Assembly: GCA_963749145.1 (NCBI GenBank)
Contig: CAVVLN010000005.1
Span: forward strand, 930,001-994,000
Length of the DNA: 64,000 nucleotides
Reading direction: 5' to 3'
Origin: JASHPR01 sp963749145
Lineage (GTDB): Bacteria; Actinomycetota; Actinomycetes; Streptosporangiales; Streptosporangiaceae
Below are positions 25,831 to 34,835 of the stretch, piece after piece. Every line of letters begins with the position of its first letter. Within the stretch, counting starts at the first letter, position 1. The position numbers and the translations under genes are program-made. The notes beneath the pieces are model-generated. The model was not told the origin of the DNA and did no database searches. It worked only from the letters and a program-made list of their open reading frames with translations.

Positions 25831-26787
25831 ATGGGCGTGGTGGGTCGTATGAAAGTCTTTTTTGCCACTGATATTCACGGCTCGGAGATCTGCTGGCGGA
25901 AATTCCTGAATGCCGCCGCGTTCTACAAGGCTGACCTCGTGATCCTCGGCGGTGATGTCACCGGCAAGGTAATGGTGCCGATCGTCGCCGACGGCGGGCA
26001 CTGGAAGGTCACGGTGCGCGGCCAGGCCTACACGCTGGAAACCCAGCAGGAACTCGAGGACATCCAGCGCCAGATCCGCAACGCCGGCTCCTACCCGGCC
26101 CTCGTCAGCCCGGACGAACTGCGGCACCTCAGCCAGGAGGAAGGCGCGGTCGACCGCCGGTTCACCGTCGAGATGACCCAGAGCCTGGACCGCTGGCTGG
26201 ACATGGCCGACGGCAAGCTGCGGGGCGGCGAGATCCCCTGCATCCTGAACGGCGGCAACGACGACATCTGGGAGATCGACGACATCATCGAGCAGTCGCC
26301 CTGCGTGAGCTTCGCCGAGGGCAAGCTGCTCGACCTGGACGGCTTCTCCCTGGTGTCCATGGGCTGGACCAACCCGACCCCCTGGGACACCTTCCGCGAG
26401 GCCCCCGAGCCGGAACTGGCGGCCAAGATCGAGGCGGTGGCCAGCCGGGTGCCGGACATGGGGCGGGCGATCTTCAACTTCCACGCCCCGCCCTACGGCA
26501 CCGGGCTCGACGAGGCGCCGGCCCTGGACGACACGCTGCGGCCGATCCACGGCGGCGCGGTCATGAAGCCGGTCGGCTCGACCGCGGTGCGGGACGCCAT
26601 CCTCCAGCACCAGCCGATGCTGTCGGTGCACGGCCACATCCACGAGAGCCGCGCGATCAAGCGGATGGGCCGCACGCTGGCTATCAACCCCGGCAGCGTC
26701 TACGGCGACGGGGTGCTGCAGGGCGCGGTGCTGGACCTGAACGCGAAGAAGGGGAAAGTCGCAAGATACCTGCTGGTGAACGGCTAA
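25831..26787 (+). CDS. Metallophosphoesterase
   Basis: The start at ATG 25831 has AGGAAG six bases upstream; ATG 25849 (MKVFFATDIHG) is an alternative. About 318 residues. The calcineurin-like motifs are present in order: FATDIHGS (D-x-H), VILGGDVTGK (GD), LNGGNDDIWE (GNxD; Asn/Asp in place of the more common GNHD/E), and VHGHIHES (GHxH). It hydrolyses a phosphoester or phosphodiester using two metal ions. An 11-bp gap joins it to the permease, so it belongs to the DMG-dehydrogenase-like/ETF operon, where its role is unclear. Confidence 0.85.
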   Translation: MGVVGRMKVFFATDIHGSEICWRKFLNAAAFYKADLVILGGDVTGKVMVPIVADGGHWKVTVRGQAYTLETQQELEDIQRQIRNAGSYPALVSPDELRHLSQEEGAVDRRFTVEMTQSLDRWLDMADGKLRGGEIPCILNGGNDDIWEIDDIIEQSPCVSFAEGKLLDLDGFSLVSMGWTNPTPWDTFREAPEPELAAKIEAVASRVPDMGRAIFNFHAPPYGTGLDEAPALDDTLRPIHGGAVMKPVGSTAVRDAILQHQPMLSVHGHIHESRAIKRMGRTLAINPGSVYGDGVLQGAVLDLNAKKGKVARYLLVNG

Positions 26788-26798
26788 CCGGAGGCGCA

Positions 26799-28427
26799 AT
26801 GGCCACAGAAGCTGTCGGCGGCGAGACACCGACACTGTTCCTGAGGAAGGCGACCGGCCTGGTCCGGGGCTGGTCGGTCCGGGACTCGCTGATCTACGCC
26901 TGCCTGGCGACCAACTTCGTCACGCTGGGCATCTACGAGTTCACGTTCGCCGGCCCCGCGTTCCCCAAGGGGCAGCTGCTGACCTCGGTGCTGATCTCCG
27001 GGGTCTGGGTCTCGTTCCTGGTGATCGCCTACGCCGGCCTGATCGTCACGATCCCCCGGGCCGGGGGTGACTACGTCTGGCAGACCCGGATCCTCGGCAG
27101 CGGCATCGGCTTCGTCATGGCCGCGACCGGCTGGTGGTTCATCCTCTGGCTGTGGGCGCCGATCTACGGCAACATCCTCTCGGTCCAGTTCTTCCAGCCG
27201 ATCTGGGCCACGCTCAAGTGGACCTGGCCCGGCGGCGGCTACGCCTGGTTCGGCACCAAGAACGGGATCTTCATCGTGACGGTCATCACGATCGTCCTGG
27301 CCGGCTTCCTGGTCTCGCTCGGGATGGGCGGCTACGCGCGGATCCAGAAGTGGTGCTTCATCGGCGGCCTGATCGGGTTCGCGGTCATCGTCGGGCTGCT
27401 GCTGTTCAACTCGCACGCCAGCTTCGTCAGCTCGTTCAACCTCGAGGCGCAGCACCTGTTCGGCGTCAAGCACGCCTACGCGGCCACCAACGCCGCCGCC
27501 GTGAAGGCGGGCTACACCACGTCACCGTTCGGCTTCGGCCCGCTGGGGCCGACCATGCTCCTGGTCCCGGCGATGATGTTCTTCATCCTGTGGCCGAACT
27601 GGGGCGCCACGCTGTACGGCGAGATCCGCGGGGCGAGCGACTTCCGGCGCGTGTTCAGCGGCATGTTCATCGGCCTGTGGATCACGGTCATTCTCACGGT
27701 GATCTTCTTCCTGCTGATCGCCAAGACCGTCGGCTGGGGCTTCTACCAGAACCTGAACTCGCTGGACTACAACCTCACGCCGCAGTTCGGCATCTGGCCG
27801 TACCCGTTCCTGTTCACGGGCTGGCTGGTGCACAACACCGCGTTCCAGGTGATTCTGCTGCTGGTGCTGAGCCTGTGGTTCTTCGGCTGGGTGGGCACGC
27901 TGTTCCTGTCCTCGACCCGGGTCATCTTCGCCGCCGCCTTCGACCGGGTGCTGCCCGACCGGGCGGCCGAGGTGTCCGAGAAGCGGAAGGTGCCGTTCTA
28001 CTCGCTGATCCTGATGCTGGCCCCTGCGGTCGTCCTGGGTGCCATCTACGCGTACTCGACGACGTTCCGCCTCTACACGCTGGATGCCACCCTGGTGATC
28101 GCCGTGACCTACCTGTTCAGCGCGATCGCCGTGGTGATCCTGCCCTGGCGCAAGCCCGACCTGTGGCGGGCGTCCCCGGCCAGCCGGATCAAGATCTTCG
28201 GCGTGCAGATCGTGCCGGTGGCCGGCGTGATCACGATCGGCCTGCTGGTGTTCAACCTGATCGAGTGGCTGTGGAACGACAAGTACTTCGTCAACTACCA
28301 CGACTCCCTGATCTACATGGGCGCGATGTACGTGCTGGCCATCGTCATCTTCGTGGTGGCGCGCATCGTGCGCAGCAGGCAGGGAATCGACCTCGGCCTG
28401 ATCAACAAGGAGATCCCGGTCGAATAG
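26799..28427 (+). CDS. APC-superfamily amino acid/amine permease
   Basis: 542 residues with about 12 hydrophobic helices, starting at ATG 26799 behind CGGAGG. AYAGLIVTIPRAGGDYVWQT near residues 75-94 matches the TM2-TM3 loop of the amino acid-polyamine-organocation superfamily; FGWVGTLFLSSTRVIFAAAFDRVLPD near 370-390 is also typical. A long extracellular loop with a WKW-type aromatic stretch is visible. Placement between a metallophosphoesterase and a DMG/sarcosine-type dehydrogenase suggests import of a methylated amino acid or amine for oxidation. Confidence 0.85.
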   Translation: MATEAVGGETPTLFLRKATGLVRGWSVRDSLIYACLATNFVTLGIYEFTFAGPAFPKGQLLTSVLISGVWVSFLVIAYAGLIVTIPRAGGDYVWQTRILGSGIGFVMAATGWWFILWLWAPIYGNILSVQFFQPIWATLKWTWPGGGYAWFGTKNGIFIVTVITIVLAGFLVSLGMGGYARIQKWCFIGGLIGFAVIVGLLLFNSHASFVSSFNLEAQHLFGVKHAYAATNAAAVKAGYTTSPFGFGPLGPTMLLVPAMMFFILWPNWGATLYGEIRGASDFRRVFSGMFIGLWITVILTVIFFLLIAKTVGWGFYQNLNSLDYNLTPQFGIWPYPFLFTGWLVHNTAFQVILLLVLSLWFFGWVGTLFLSSTRVIFAAAFDRVLPDRAAEVSEKRKVPFYSLILMLAPAVVLGAIYAYSTTFRLYTLDATLVIAVTYLFSAIAVVILPWRKPDLWRASPASRIKIFGVQIVPVAGVITIGLLVFNLIEWLWNDKYFVNYHDSLIYMGAMYVLAIVIFVVARIVRSRQGIDLGLINKEIPVE

Positions 28428-28455
28428 GCCAGACGGCATTCACCTCACCGGGCTC

Positions 28456-28497
28456 GCCGGCCCCGCTGCCCGCGCCGAACCGGGCGGCGGGGCCGGC
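28456..28497 (+). terminator. Strong GC hairpin between permease and dehydrogenase genes
   Basis: GCCGGCCCCGC (28456-28466) pairs with GCGGGGCCGGC (28487-28497), and an inner GCCCG/CGGGC stem closes an eight-base loop. No U-run follows. It may be a partial terminator or a processing/stability element that sets different expression of permease and enzyme genes. Confidence 0.5.
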
Positions 28498-28517
28498 GCG
28501 CTCCATCTAGCGACCGA

Positions 28518-31064
28518 ATGGCGGGAACCCAGCTCATGAACGACATCCCCACCCGGGCCAGCGCGGTCATCATCGGGGCCGGCATCGTCGGCAACAGCCT
28601 GGCCTACCACCTGGCCCGGCTCGGCTGGACCGAGCTGGTCCTCGTCGACAAGGGCCCGATGCCGAACCCGGGCGGGTCGACCGGGCACGCGTCGAACTTC
28701 ATCTTCCCGATCGAGTACTCGAAGATGATGATGGAGCTGACCGCCGACAGCACCGCGCAGTACCAGGAGCTGGGCGTGCACACCACCAGCGGCGGGATCG
28801 AGGTGGCCAGGACCGAGGCGCGCATGCAGGAGCTGCGGCGGCGCTGCACGGCCGCGAAGGCCTGGGGGATACCGGCGCAAAAGATCTCGCCGGCCGAGGT
28901 GGCCAAGCTCGTTCCCTACCTCGACGAGTCCGTGATCCTCGGCGGGGCGTACTTCCCCACGGTCGGCGTGGTCGACTCGCTGCGGGCCGGGACGCTGATG
29001 CGCGAGCGGGCCCAGCAGCTCGGCGCGCTGCGGGTGCTGGCCGGGGCCGAGGTCCTCGGCATCGATACCGGCCCCGACGGCCGGGTCAGCGCGGTCCGGA
29101 CCACCAAGGGCGACATCGCGACCGAGGTCTGCGCGGTCTGCTGCGGCGTCTGGTCGCCCCGGATCGCGCGGATGGCGGGGGCCAGGATCCCGCTCACCCC
29201 GATCGTGCACCAGATGATCAGCGTCGGCCCGGTCCCGCTGTTCGCCGACACCCAGGGCGAGATCAGCTACCCGATCGTCCGCGACGTGGACACCAACATG
29301 TACGAGCGCCAGCACGGCGGCGACATGGAGGTGGGCTCGTACGCGCACCGCCCGATCATCGTGCCGCCCGACGACATCCCCTCGATCGAGGCGGCGGTGC
29401 TGTCCCCGACCGAGATGCCGTTCACTCAGGACGACTTCGACCCGCAGCTGCTCGAGGCGCTGGAGCTGATGCCCGACCTGCTCGGCGACGAGCGGGTCGG
29501 TATCCGCTACGCGATCAACGGCCTGATCTCGATGACGCCGGACGGGCACCCGGTGCTCGGCGAGACGCCGGAGGTGCCCGGGCTGTGGTCGGTCGCGGCC
29601 AGCTGGATCAAGGAGGGCCCGGGCATCGGCCGCGCGGTCGCCGAGTGGATGTGCGGCCTGCCCCCGGAGATCGACATCCATGAGGCGGACATCGCCCGGT
29701 TCTACGGTCACCAGCGCACCACCGCGCACGTGACCGCGCGGGCGCGCGAGGGGTTCAACAAGATGTACGGGATCGTGCATCCGGCCGAGCAGTGGGAGTC
29801 GGGGCGCCCGGTCCGGCTCAGCCCGGCCTACGACCGCGAGCGCGACCTCGGGGCGGTGTTCATCGAGACCGCCGGGTGGGAGCGGCCCAACTGGTACGAC
29901 TCGAACGCCGGGCTGCTCGAGCGCTACGCCGGGCGGCTGATGGAGCGCGAGGCCGAATGGGAGGCGCGCTGGTGGTCTCCGATCATCAACGCCGAGCACC
30001 TGGCGATGCGTGATGGCTGCGGGCTGGTCGACCTGTCCGCGTTCGCCGTGTTCGACGTCATCGGCCCGGGAGCGCTCGCGGCGGTGCAGTCGGTCGCGGT
30101 CGCGCAGATGGATGTCCGCGTGGGCCGGGTCGTGTACACCTCGCTGCTCGACGAGCGGGGCGGGTTCCGCGGCGACCTGACGATCATGCGGCTCGGACCG
30201 CAGCGGTTCCGCGTGGTCACCGGCGGCGCGACCGGGATGGCGGACCTGAAGTGGTTCGCCGGCTACCTGCCGGCGGAGGGCGGGGAAGGCGCGGCGTCGA
30301 TCGCCGACCTGACCTCGGCGTGGACCACGCTCGGGCTGTGGGGGCCGCGGGCCCGGGACGTGCTGGCGTCGGTGGCCTCCGGCGACGTCTCGCACGCCGG
30401 CTTCCCGTTCGGCACCTGCCGCGAGCTGGAGCTGGGCGGGGTCACGGTGCTGGCCTCGCGGATCTCCTACGTCGGCGAGCTCGGCTGGGAGCTGTACGTC
30501 CCCATGGAGGAGGGCCGCCGGGTCTGGGACACGATCTGGGACGCCGGACGGCCGCACGGCCTGGTCCCGGTCGGCATCGGCGTGTACGGCACCACCGGCC
30601 GGCTGGAGAAGGGGTACCGCGCCTACGGCGCGGAGCTGGAGAGCTGCTACAACCTGGTCGAGGCCGGGATGACCCGGCCCAAGGTCAAGGAGCAGCCGTT
30701 CACCGGCCGGGACGCCTACCTCGAGCAGCGGTCGGCCCCGCCGAGCGCGCTGCTGTGCACGCTGACCGTGGACGATCACCGGTCCGCCTCCGGCCAGCTG
30801 CGGTACATGCTCGGCGGGGAGCCGGTCCTGACCACGGCGGGCGAGCCGCTCGTCGACACGAAGGGACGGCATTCCTACGTCACGAGCGCGGGCTCGGGGC
30901 CGTCGGTCGGCAAGCACCTGCTGATGGCCTACCTGCCGGCCGAGTACGTGCGGGCCGGCCAGGCCCTGGCCGTTGAGTACATGGGCGAGCGGTACCCGGT
31001 CACCGTGGCCGTGGCCGGCTCGACCCCGCTGTTCGACCCGGAGAACGAGCGGGTCAGGAGCTGA
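28518..31064 (+). CDS. FAD oxidoreductase-aminomethyltransferase fusion, dimethylglycine/sarcosine dehydrogenase-like
   Basis: 848 residues (ATG 28518; ATG 28536 also possible). The N-terminal DAO domain reads AVIIGAGIVGNSLAYHLARL, then STGHASNFIFP, where the covalent-FAD His is usual. It is followed by an FAO_M linker (FIETAGWERPNWYDSN) and C-terminal GcvT domains (GCGLVDLSAFAVFDVIGPGA; SRISYVGELGWELYVPMEEG; FTGRDAYLEQRSAP). This plan is that of dimethylglycine dehydrogenase and related sarcosine or methylamine-type enzymes, which remove N-methyl groups and pass formaldehyde to THF. The following etfB and etfA supply the electron acceptor, which strongly supports a dehydrogenase rather than an oxidase. 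Confidence 0.88.
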   Translation: MAGTQLMNDIPTRASAVIIGAGIVGNSLAYHLARLGWTELVLVDKGPMPNPGGSTGHASNFIFPIEYSKMMMELTADSTAQYQELGVHTTSGGIEVARTEARMQELRRRCTAAKAWGIPAQKISPAEVAKLVPYLDESVILGGAYFPTVGVVDSLRAGTLMRERAQQLGALRVLAGAEVLGIDTGPDGRVSAVRTTKGDIATEVCAVCCGVWSPRIARMAGARIPLTPIVHQMISVGPVPLFADTQGEISYPIVRDVDTNMYERQHGGDMEVGSYAHRPIIVPPDDIPSIEAAVLSPTEMPFTQDDFDPQLLEALELMPDLLGDERVGIRYAINGLISMTPDGHPVLGETPEVPGLWSVAASWIKEGPGIGRAVAEWMCGLPPEIDIHEADIARFYGHQRTTAHVTARAREGFNKMYGIVHPAEQWESGRPVRLSPAYDRERDLGAVFIETAGWERPNWYDSNAGLLERYAGRLMEREAEWEARWWSPIINAEHLAMRDGCGLVDLSAFAVFDVIGPGALAAVQSVAVAQMDVRVGRVVYTSLLDERGGFRGDLTIMRLGPQRFRVVTGGATGMADLKWFAGYLPAEGGEGAASIADLTSAWTTLGLWGPRARDVLASVASGDVSHAGFPFGTCRELELGGVTVLASRISYVGELGWELYVPMEEGRRVWDTIWDAGRPHGLVPVGIGVYGTTGRLEKGYRAYGAELESCYNLVEAGMTRPKVKEQPFTGRDAYLEQRSAPPSALLCTLTVDDHRSASGQLRYMLGGEPVLTTAGEPLVDTKGRHSYVTSAGSGPSVGKHLLMAYLPAEYVRAGQALAVEYMGERYPVTVAVAGSTPLFDPENERVRS

Positions 31065-31069
31065 CCGCG

Positions 31070-31942
31070 GTGGAGATCCTGGCCTGCGTCAAGCGCGTAC
31101 CGATGGTCGGCGGCAGGATCGTCGTGACCGCCGACGGCCAGGACGTGGACACCCGGATGTCCGGGTTCACCGTGAGCCCGCACGAGGAATGCGCGGTCGA
31201 GGAGGCCGTCCGGCTGGCCGAGCGGCACGGCGGCAGCGTCACGGTGCTCACGCTCGGCCCGCCGGACGCGGCCGGCCAGCTGCGCGACATGCTCGCGCTC
31301 GGCGCCACGCGGGCGGTGCTGCTGGAGACCGACGGGCGGGAGTGGGGCCCGGTCGCGACCGCCGAGGCGATCGTCGAAGCCATCCGCGCCCGCGGCTGCC
31401 CCTACGACCTGCTGCTGTTCGGCAACGAGGCCGCCGACACCGGGGACTACCAGGTCGCGGTCCGGGTGGCGCACGCCCTCGGCCTGCCCTGCGTCACCGG
31501 CATCAAGAACCTGGAGATCATCACGACCGAGGCGGCGGACGGGGCGGCAGCCGGGGGAGGGGCCACGGCCGCGGCGGAGTCGGCCGGCGAGAGCGAGTCG
31601 GCCGGCGAGAGCGAGGCGGCCGCCGTGAGCGGGGGCGCGACCCGGGCGCGGGCCCGGCGCGAATACCGCGGCGTCGAGGAGGTCTTCGAGATCCCGCTGC
31701 CCGCCGTCGTCTCGGTGAAGGAGGGCATCAACCTGCCCAGGTACCCGTCCCTGCCCGGGCGGCTGCGAGCCAAGCGGGCGACGATCGAGCAGTCCGCGCC
31801 GCCGTGGCACCCCGAGGGCCTGCGCAAGGAGCGGCTCCGCGTTCCGGCCGGGGAGACCAAGCGGGCCGAGATCCTGGGGGCCGGCACCGACGCCGTGCCC
31901 GCGCTGGTCGCCCTGCTCGACGAGCTCGGGGTGCTGCGATGA
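31070..31942 (+). CDS. etfB: Electron transfer flavoprotein beta subunit
   Basis: 290 residues from GTG 31070, five bases after the dehydrogenase stop. MEILACVKRVPMVGG, then SPHEECAVEEAVRLAE, VTVLTLGPPDAAGQLRDMLA and FGNEAADTGDYQV are typical of the AMP-binding beta subunit. A low-complexity insertion (about residues 160-193, rich in Ala, Gly, Ser and Glu with SAGESE repeats) interrupts the fold before the EEVFEIPLPAVVSVKEGIN segment. It would accept electrons from the neighbouring flavoprotein. Its stop overlaps the etfA start (ATGA). Confidence 0.9.
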   Translation: MEILACVKRVPMVGGRIVVTADGQDVDTRMSGFTVSPHEECAVEEAVRLAERHGGSVTVLTLGPPDAAGQLRDMLALGATRAVLLETDGREWGPVATAEAIVEAIRARGCPYDLLLFGNEAADTGDYQVAVRVAHALGLPCVTGIKNLEIITTEAADGAAAGGGATAAAESAGESESAGESEAAAVSGGATRARARREYRGVEEVFEIPLPAVVSVKEGINLPRYPSLPGRLRAKRATIEQSAPPWHPEGLRKERLRVPAGETKRAEILGAGTDAVPALVALLDELGVLR

Positions 31943-33012
31943 CGGTGCTGTGCCTGGTCGAGCCGGACGGCGATGCGGTCGCGGACGTCTCGTTGCGGGC
32001 CCTGACCTTCGCCCGGTCCCTGGCCGCCTCGGCGGCTTCACAAGCCTCACCAGCCTCAGCCTCACCAGCCTCAGCGGAAGCGGACGGCACGGCTGAAGGG
32101 ACCGGTGGCACGAAGGCGGGCGGCGCGGGCGGGGTGACGGCCGTCGTCTTCGGGGGCGCCGGCTCGGTGCCGGCCGCCGACCTGTCCGCCTACGGCGTGG
32201 CCGACGCCTGCGCCGTCGATTCCGGTGAGCTCACGGGCTACGCGCCGCAGGCCTGGGCGCGGGCGCTGGCCGGGCTGGCCGCCGAGCGGTCCGCCACCGC
32301 CGTGGTCGCCGCGGGCACCGACCGGGGCAGCGAGGTCCTGGCCCACCTGGGCGCGATCACCGGCCAGCCGATGGCCGCGAACTGCGTCTCGGCCGAGGTG
32401 ACCGGCGCCGGCTCGCTCCGCCTCGTCCGGCAGCGCTGGGCGGGCAGCCTGCTCGAGGACGCGGTGCTCGACGCTTCACCCGCGCTGCTGACCGTCGCGG
32501 CGGACGCGGTGCCGGCGGCGGCAGCCGAGCAGCCGGCCGAGACCAGCGTGCGTACGTACCGGCCCGTGCTCGGCGAGGCGGACCTGCGGGTGCGCGCCGC
32601 CGAGTCGGCCGGGCGCAGCGCGGGGGCGTCGCTGGCCACCGCGCGCGTGGTGGTCGGCGGCGGGCGCGGGGTCGGCGGGCCCGACGGGTTCGGGGTGCTC
32701 GAGGAACTGGCCGGCCTGCTCGGCGGCGTGGTGGGGGTCTCTCGCGTGGTGACCAGCGAGGGATGGCGGCCGCACAAGCAGCAGGTGGGTCAGACCGGCA
32801 CCCGGATATCGCCCGAGCTCTACCTGGCCTGCGGGATCAGCGGGGCGATCCAGCACATGGCCGGCTGCCTGAGCGCCAAGCACATCGTGGCGGTCAACAC
32901 CGACCCGGACGCGCCGATCATCTCGCACGCCGACTACGCGGTGATCGGGGACCTGAACCAGGTGATCCCGGCGCTCGTCGCGGCGATCCGCGGCCGGGGC
33001 GCGACCCCGTGA
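31939..33012 (+). CDS. etfA: Electron transfer flavoprotein alpha subunit
   Basis: The start at ATG 31939 overlaps the etfB stop. 357 residues. The C-terminal FAD domain is clear: VVGGGRGVGGPDGF, SRVVTSEGWRPHKQQVGQTG, YLACGISGAIQHMAGC and VAVNTDPDAPIISHADYAVI. The N-terminal half carries an Ala/Ser/Gly-rich expansion (about residues 31-60). It forms the heterodimer with EtfB and passes electrons to an ETF-quinone oxidoreductase, which is not in the window. It is the last gene of the operon. Confidence 0.92.
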   Translation: MTVLCLVEPDGDAVADVSLRALTFARSLAASAASQASPASASPASAEADGTAEGTGGTKAGGAGGVTAVVFGGAGSVPAADLSAYGVADACAVDSGELTGYAPQAWARALAGLAAERSATAVVAAGTDRGSEVLAHLGAITGQPMAANCVSAEVTGAGSLRLVRQRWAGSLLEDAVLDASPALLTVAADAVPAAAAEQPAETSVRTYRPVLGEADLRVRAAESAGRSAGASLATARVVVGGGRGVGGPDGFGVLEELAGLLGGVVGVSRVVTSEGWRPHKQQVGQTGTRISPELYLACGISGAIQHMAGCLSAKHIVAVNTDPDAPIISHADYAVIGDLNQVIPALVAAIRGRGATP

Positions 33013-33131
33013 GAACGGCGTGGCTGTGGACCGCTCTGTGGATGATCCGGTGGAAAGCCGCCGCCGTCGGGGGACAACCTCCGGCGCGCTGTGGATGACC
33101 AAAGAATCTTGAATGAGCTGCGGAAAAACCC

Positions 33132-33161
33132 TTGTGCCGCAGCTAGATGGGGGCGTAGAAA
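33132..33161 (+). promoter_or_regulatory. Candidate promoter for a structured RNA
   Basis: TTGTGC (33132-33137) and TAGAAA (33156-33161) are 18 bp apart, inside the only AT-richer part of the intergenic region and upstream of the terminator at 33316-33360. Confidence 0.35.
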
Positions 33162-33167
33162 AGCTCT

Positions 33168-33360
33168 CACCACTACAGACGGATACCGCTCCGGGGGCGA
33201 CCCCGGGAACGTCCGAGGGACCGGGTGACCGGCAATCCGGGCGGGGTGTGCGGCGGCGGTGGGGCCGCGCGGACACGGCAGCCGAGTAATCGGCGCGCTA
33301 GGACCGCAAGGCCAGACCAGGCCCCTCCATCTCATACATGGAGGGGCCTGGTCCTATTTT
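33168..33360 (+). ncRNA. Candidate non-coding RNA of about 190 nt
   Basis: There is no credible open frame between etfA and the next gene, yet the stretch has a promoter-like element at its start, several internal complementary segments (for example CCGGGGGC/GACCCCGG near 33190-33210 and GCCGAGTAATCGGC near 33280-33294), and a perfect Rho-independent terminator at the end. It does not resemble tmRNA, RNase P RNA, SRP RNA or a riboswitch class known to me. Strand and ends are inferred from the terminator. Confidence 0.4.
33316..33360 (+). terminator. Rho-independent terminator, 15-bp perfect stem
   Basis: The arm 33316-33330 (ACCAGGCCCCTCCAT) pairs perfectly with 33338-33352 around a seven-base loop, followed by CCTATTTT. 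It is the best terminator in the window and may end either the etf operon transcript or an independent small RNA. Confidence 0.85.
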
Positions 33361-33454
33361 GCCCCAGCGGCCGCGATAGCCCGGCAACGACACGCCGGAG
33401 ATCGCTGCCGGGAACGCCGGCGGCGGTGACGCTGTACCGGGGATACTGTAAGTA

Positions 33455-33575
33455 GTACGGCCAGAGCTTCGGGCTCACAGCTGTACACCGCGGCCAGAGC
33501 TTCGGGCTCACAGCTGCGGGAATGATCTCACAAACACAGCGGAGCACCCCATGGCAACATGGGGTGCTTTCGCTT
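33455..33575 (+). ncRNA. Tandem structured-RNA module with two matching hairpins and a terminator
   Basis: Two identical 26-base segments (33458-33483 and 33491-33516) each fold as GAGC-TTCGG-GCTC, flanked by the same asymmetric internal loop (GGCCA on the 5' side, ACAGCT on the 3' side). The outer stem differs in sequence but stays paired: GTAC/GTAC in hairpin 33455-33486, CCGC/GCGG in hairpin 33488-33519. That is compensatory change within one sequence. A terminator hairpin follows at 33543-33568. The next gene starts at 33738, so this may be a short RNA or a leader with an attenuator. Confidence 0.5.
33543..33575 (+). terminator. Rho-independent terminator with GCAA loop
   Basis: AGCACCCCATG (33543-33553) pairs with CATGGGGTGCT (33558-33568) around GCAA, followed by a T-rich TTCGCTTTC. 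Confidence 0.75.
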
Positions 33576-33737
33576 TCGGGGCTCGCTCGGCCGCATCAAG
33601 TTGCTTATCGGCCCGGTAGTCAGATTTCTTCGACAGCAAAGGATCTGGCCTCGGGAGATGCCCCCGAGCGGACACCAAGCAGCTGTGCCGCGACTGCGTG
33701 ACATGGACGCCGTCCTGCGGTCTGCGATAGTGGCCGC

Positions 33738-34823
33738 GTGAGCACCCCGGGCCAGGACGACGAGGCGCCGGCCGACGCCACCGCGCGGCGGATCCGCCGG
33801 CAGGCGCTGGCCTGCCGCGAGCTGGGCAGCCCGCTGTACGGCGCGCTGCTCGACCACGCCGCCGACGACCTGCTGGCCGGCGGCCCGACGGCGGCCGTGC
33901 TCGACGGCTACCTGACCTCGCCCTGGCGCAGCGCGCTGGCCCTGCGGATGCTCGGCGGGGCCCATGCCCTGGTGCTGACCGGGCAGGCGCCCGAACTCGC
34001 GCAGTTCTATCCCTCCGCCAAAGGCACCGCCGACCCGGGCCCGGACGGCGCCCGGGCCTGGCCGGCGTTGCGGGGAGTGCTGGCCGGGCAGCGCGAGGCG
34101 GTCCGGGCCTGGCTGGACCGGCCGCCGCAGACCAACGAGGTGGGCCGGGCCGCCGCCCTGCTCGGCGGGCTGCGCCACGTCGCCGCCGAGGCGCCGCTGC
34201 CGATCCGGCTCGTCGAGATCGGCGCCAGCGCCGGCCTGAACCTGCGCGCGGACCGCTTCCACGTACCGGGGGAGGCGGGCCGCTACGGTGACCCGTCGTC
34301 GCCGGTGGTGCTGGCCGGCGCGTGGCGGGGGCAGCCGCCGCCGCCCGCGCCGGTTGAGGTCGCCGGGCGGACCGGCGGGGACCGCGACCCGATCGACCCG
34401 GCCACGGACGAGGGCCGCCTGGCGCTCGCCGCCTACGTGTGGCCCGATCAGCGGGACCGCATGGACCGGCTGCGCGGCGCGCTCGCGGTCGCCGCCAGCC
34501 TCCCGGCCGACCTGCGGCAGGAACTCGCCTCCGACACGCTCCGGCGCACCTCGCTGGCCGAGGGCTGCTGGACGGTGCTGTGGCACTCGATCGTCCGTCA
34601 GTACCTGGACGACGAGCAGCGCGCCGCGGTGACCGAGGGGATCGGCAGGCTCGGCGCCGCGGCCACCCGCTCAGCGCGGTTCGCCTGGCTCTGCCTGGAG
34701 CCGCACCGCCGGACGGCGAACGGCGAGTGCCTGGTCACCCTGACCACCTGGCCCGGCGGTGTGCCGCGGGTGCTCGGTTCCGCGCCCCCGCACGGGCTGC
34801 CGGTCGTCTGGGCGCCGGGCTGA
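33738..34823 (+). CDS. DUF2332 family protein
   Basis: 361 residues from GTG 33738. It contains LYGALLDHAADDLLAGG near the start, TNEVGRAAALLGGLRHVA, LVEIGASAGLNLRADRFH, GCWTVLWHSIVRQYLD and FAWLCLEPHR. This pattern is that of DUF2332, an actinobacterial and proteobacterial family with a methyltransferase-like EIGASAGLNL glycine motif but no assigned reaction. An enzymatic role on a small molecule is plausible. It stands alone, with an RNA-rich region upstream and a VOC relic downstream. Confidence 0.8.
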   Translation: MSTPGQDDEAPADATARRIRRQALACRELGSPLYGALLDHAADDLLAGGPTAAVLDGYLTSPWRSALALRMLGGAHALVLTGQAPELAQFYPSAKGTADPGPDGARAWPALRGVLAGQREAVRAWLDRPPQTNEVGRAAALLGGLRHVAAEAPLPIRLVEIGASAGLNLRADRFHVPGEAGRYGDPSSPVVLAGAWRGQPPPPAPVEVAGRTGGDRDPIDPATDEGRLALAAYVWPDQRDRMDRLRGALAVAASLPADLRQELASDTLRRTSLAEGCWTVLWHSIVRQYLDDEQRAAVTEGIGRLGAAATRSARFAWLCLEPHRRTANGECLVTLTTWPGGVPRVLGSAPPHGLPVVWAPG

Positions 34824-34835
34824 GATCCCGCCCGG

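Noticed and set aside
28440..30917. An 825-codon frame antisense to the DMG-dehydrogenase-like gene
   Set aside because: Same shadow composition and no start or ribosome site; the sense gene is complete.
33168..33360. Known riboswitch, tmRNA or RNase P RNA
   Set aside because: I could not match the conserved cores of these classes, so it is listed only as an unnamed candidate RNA.
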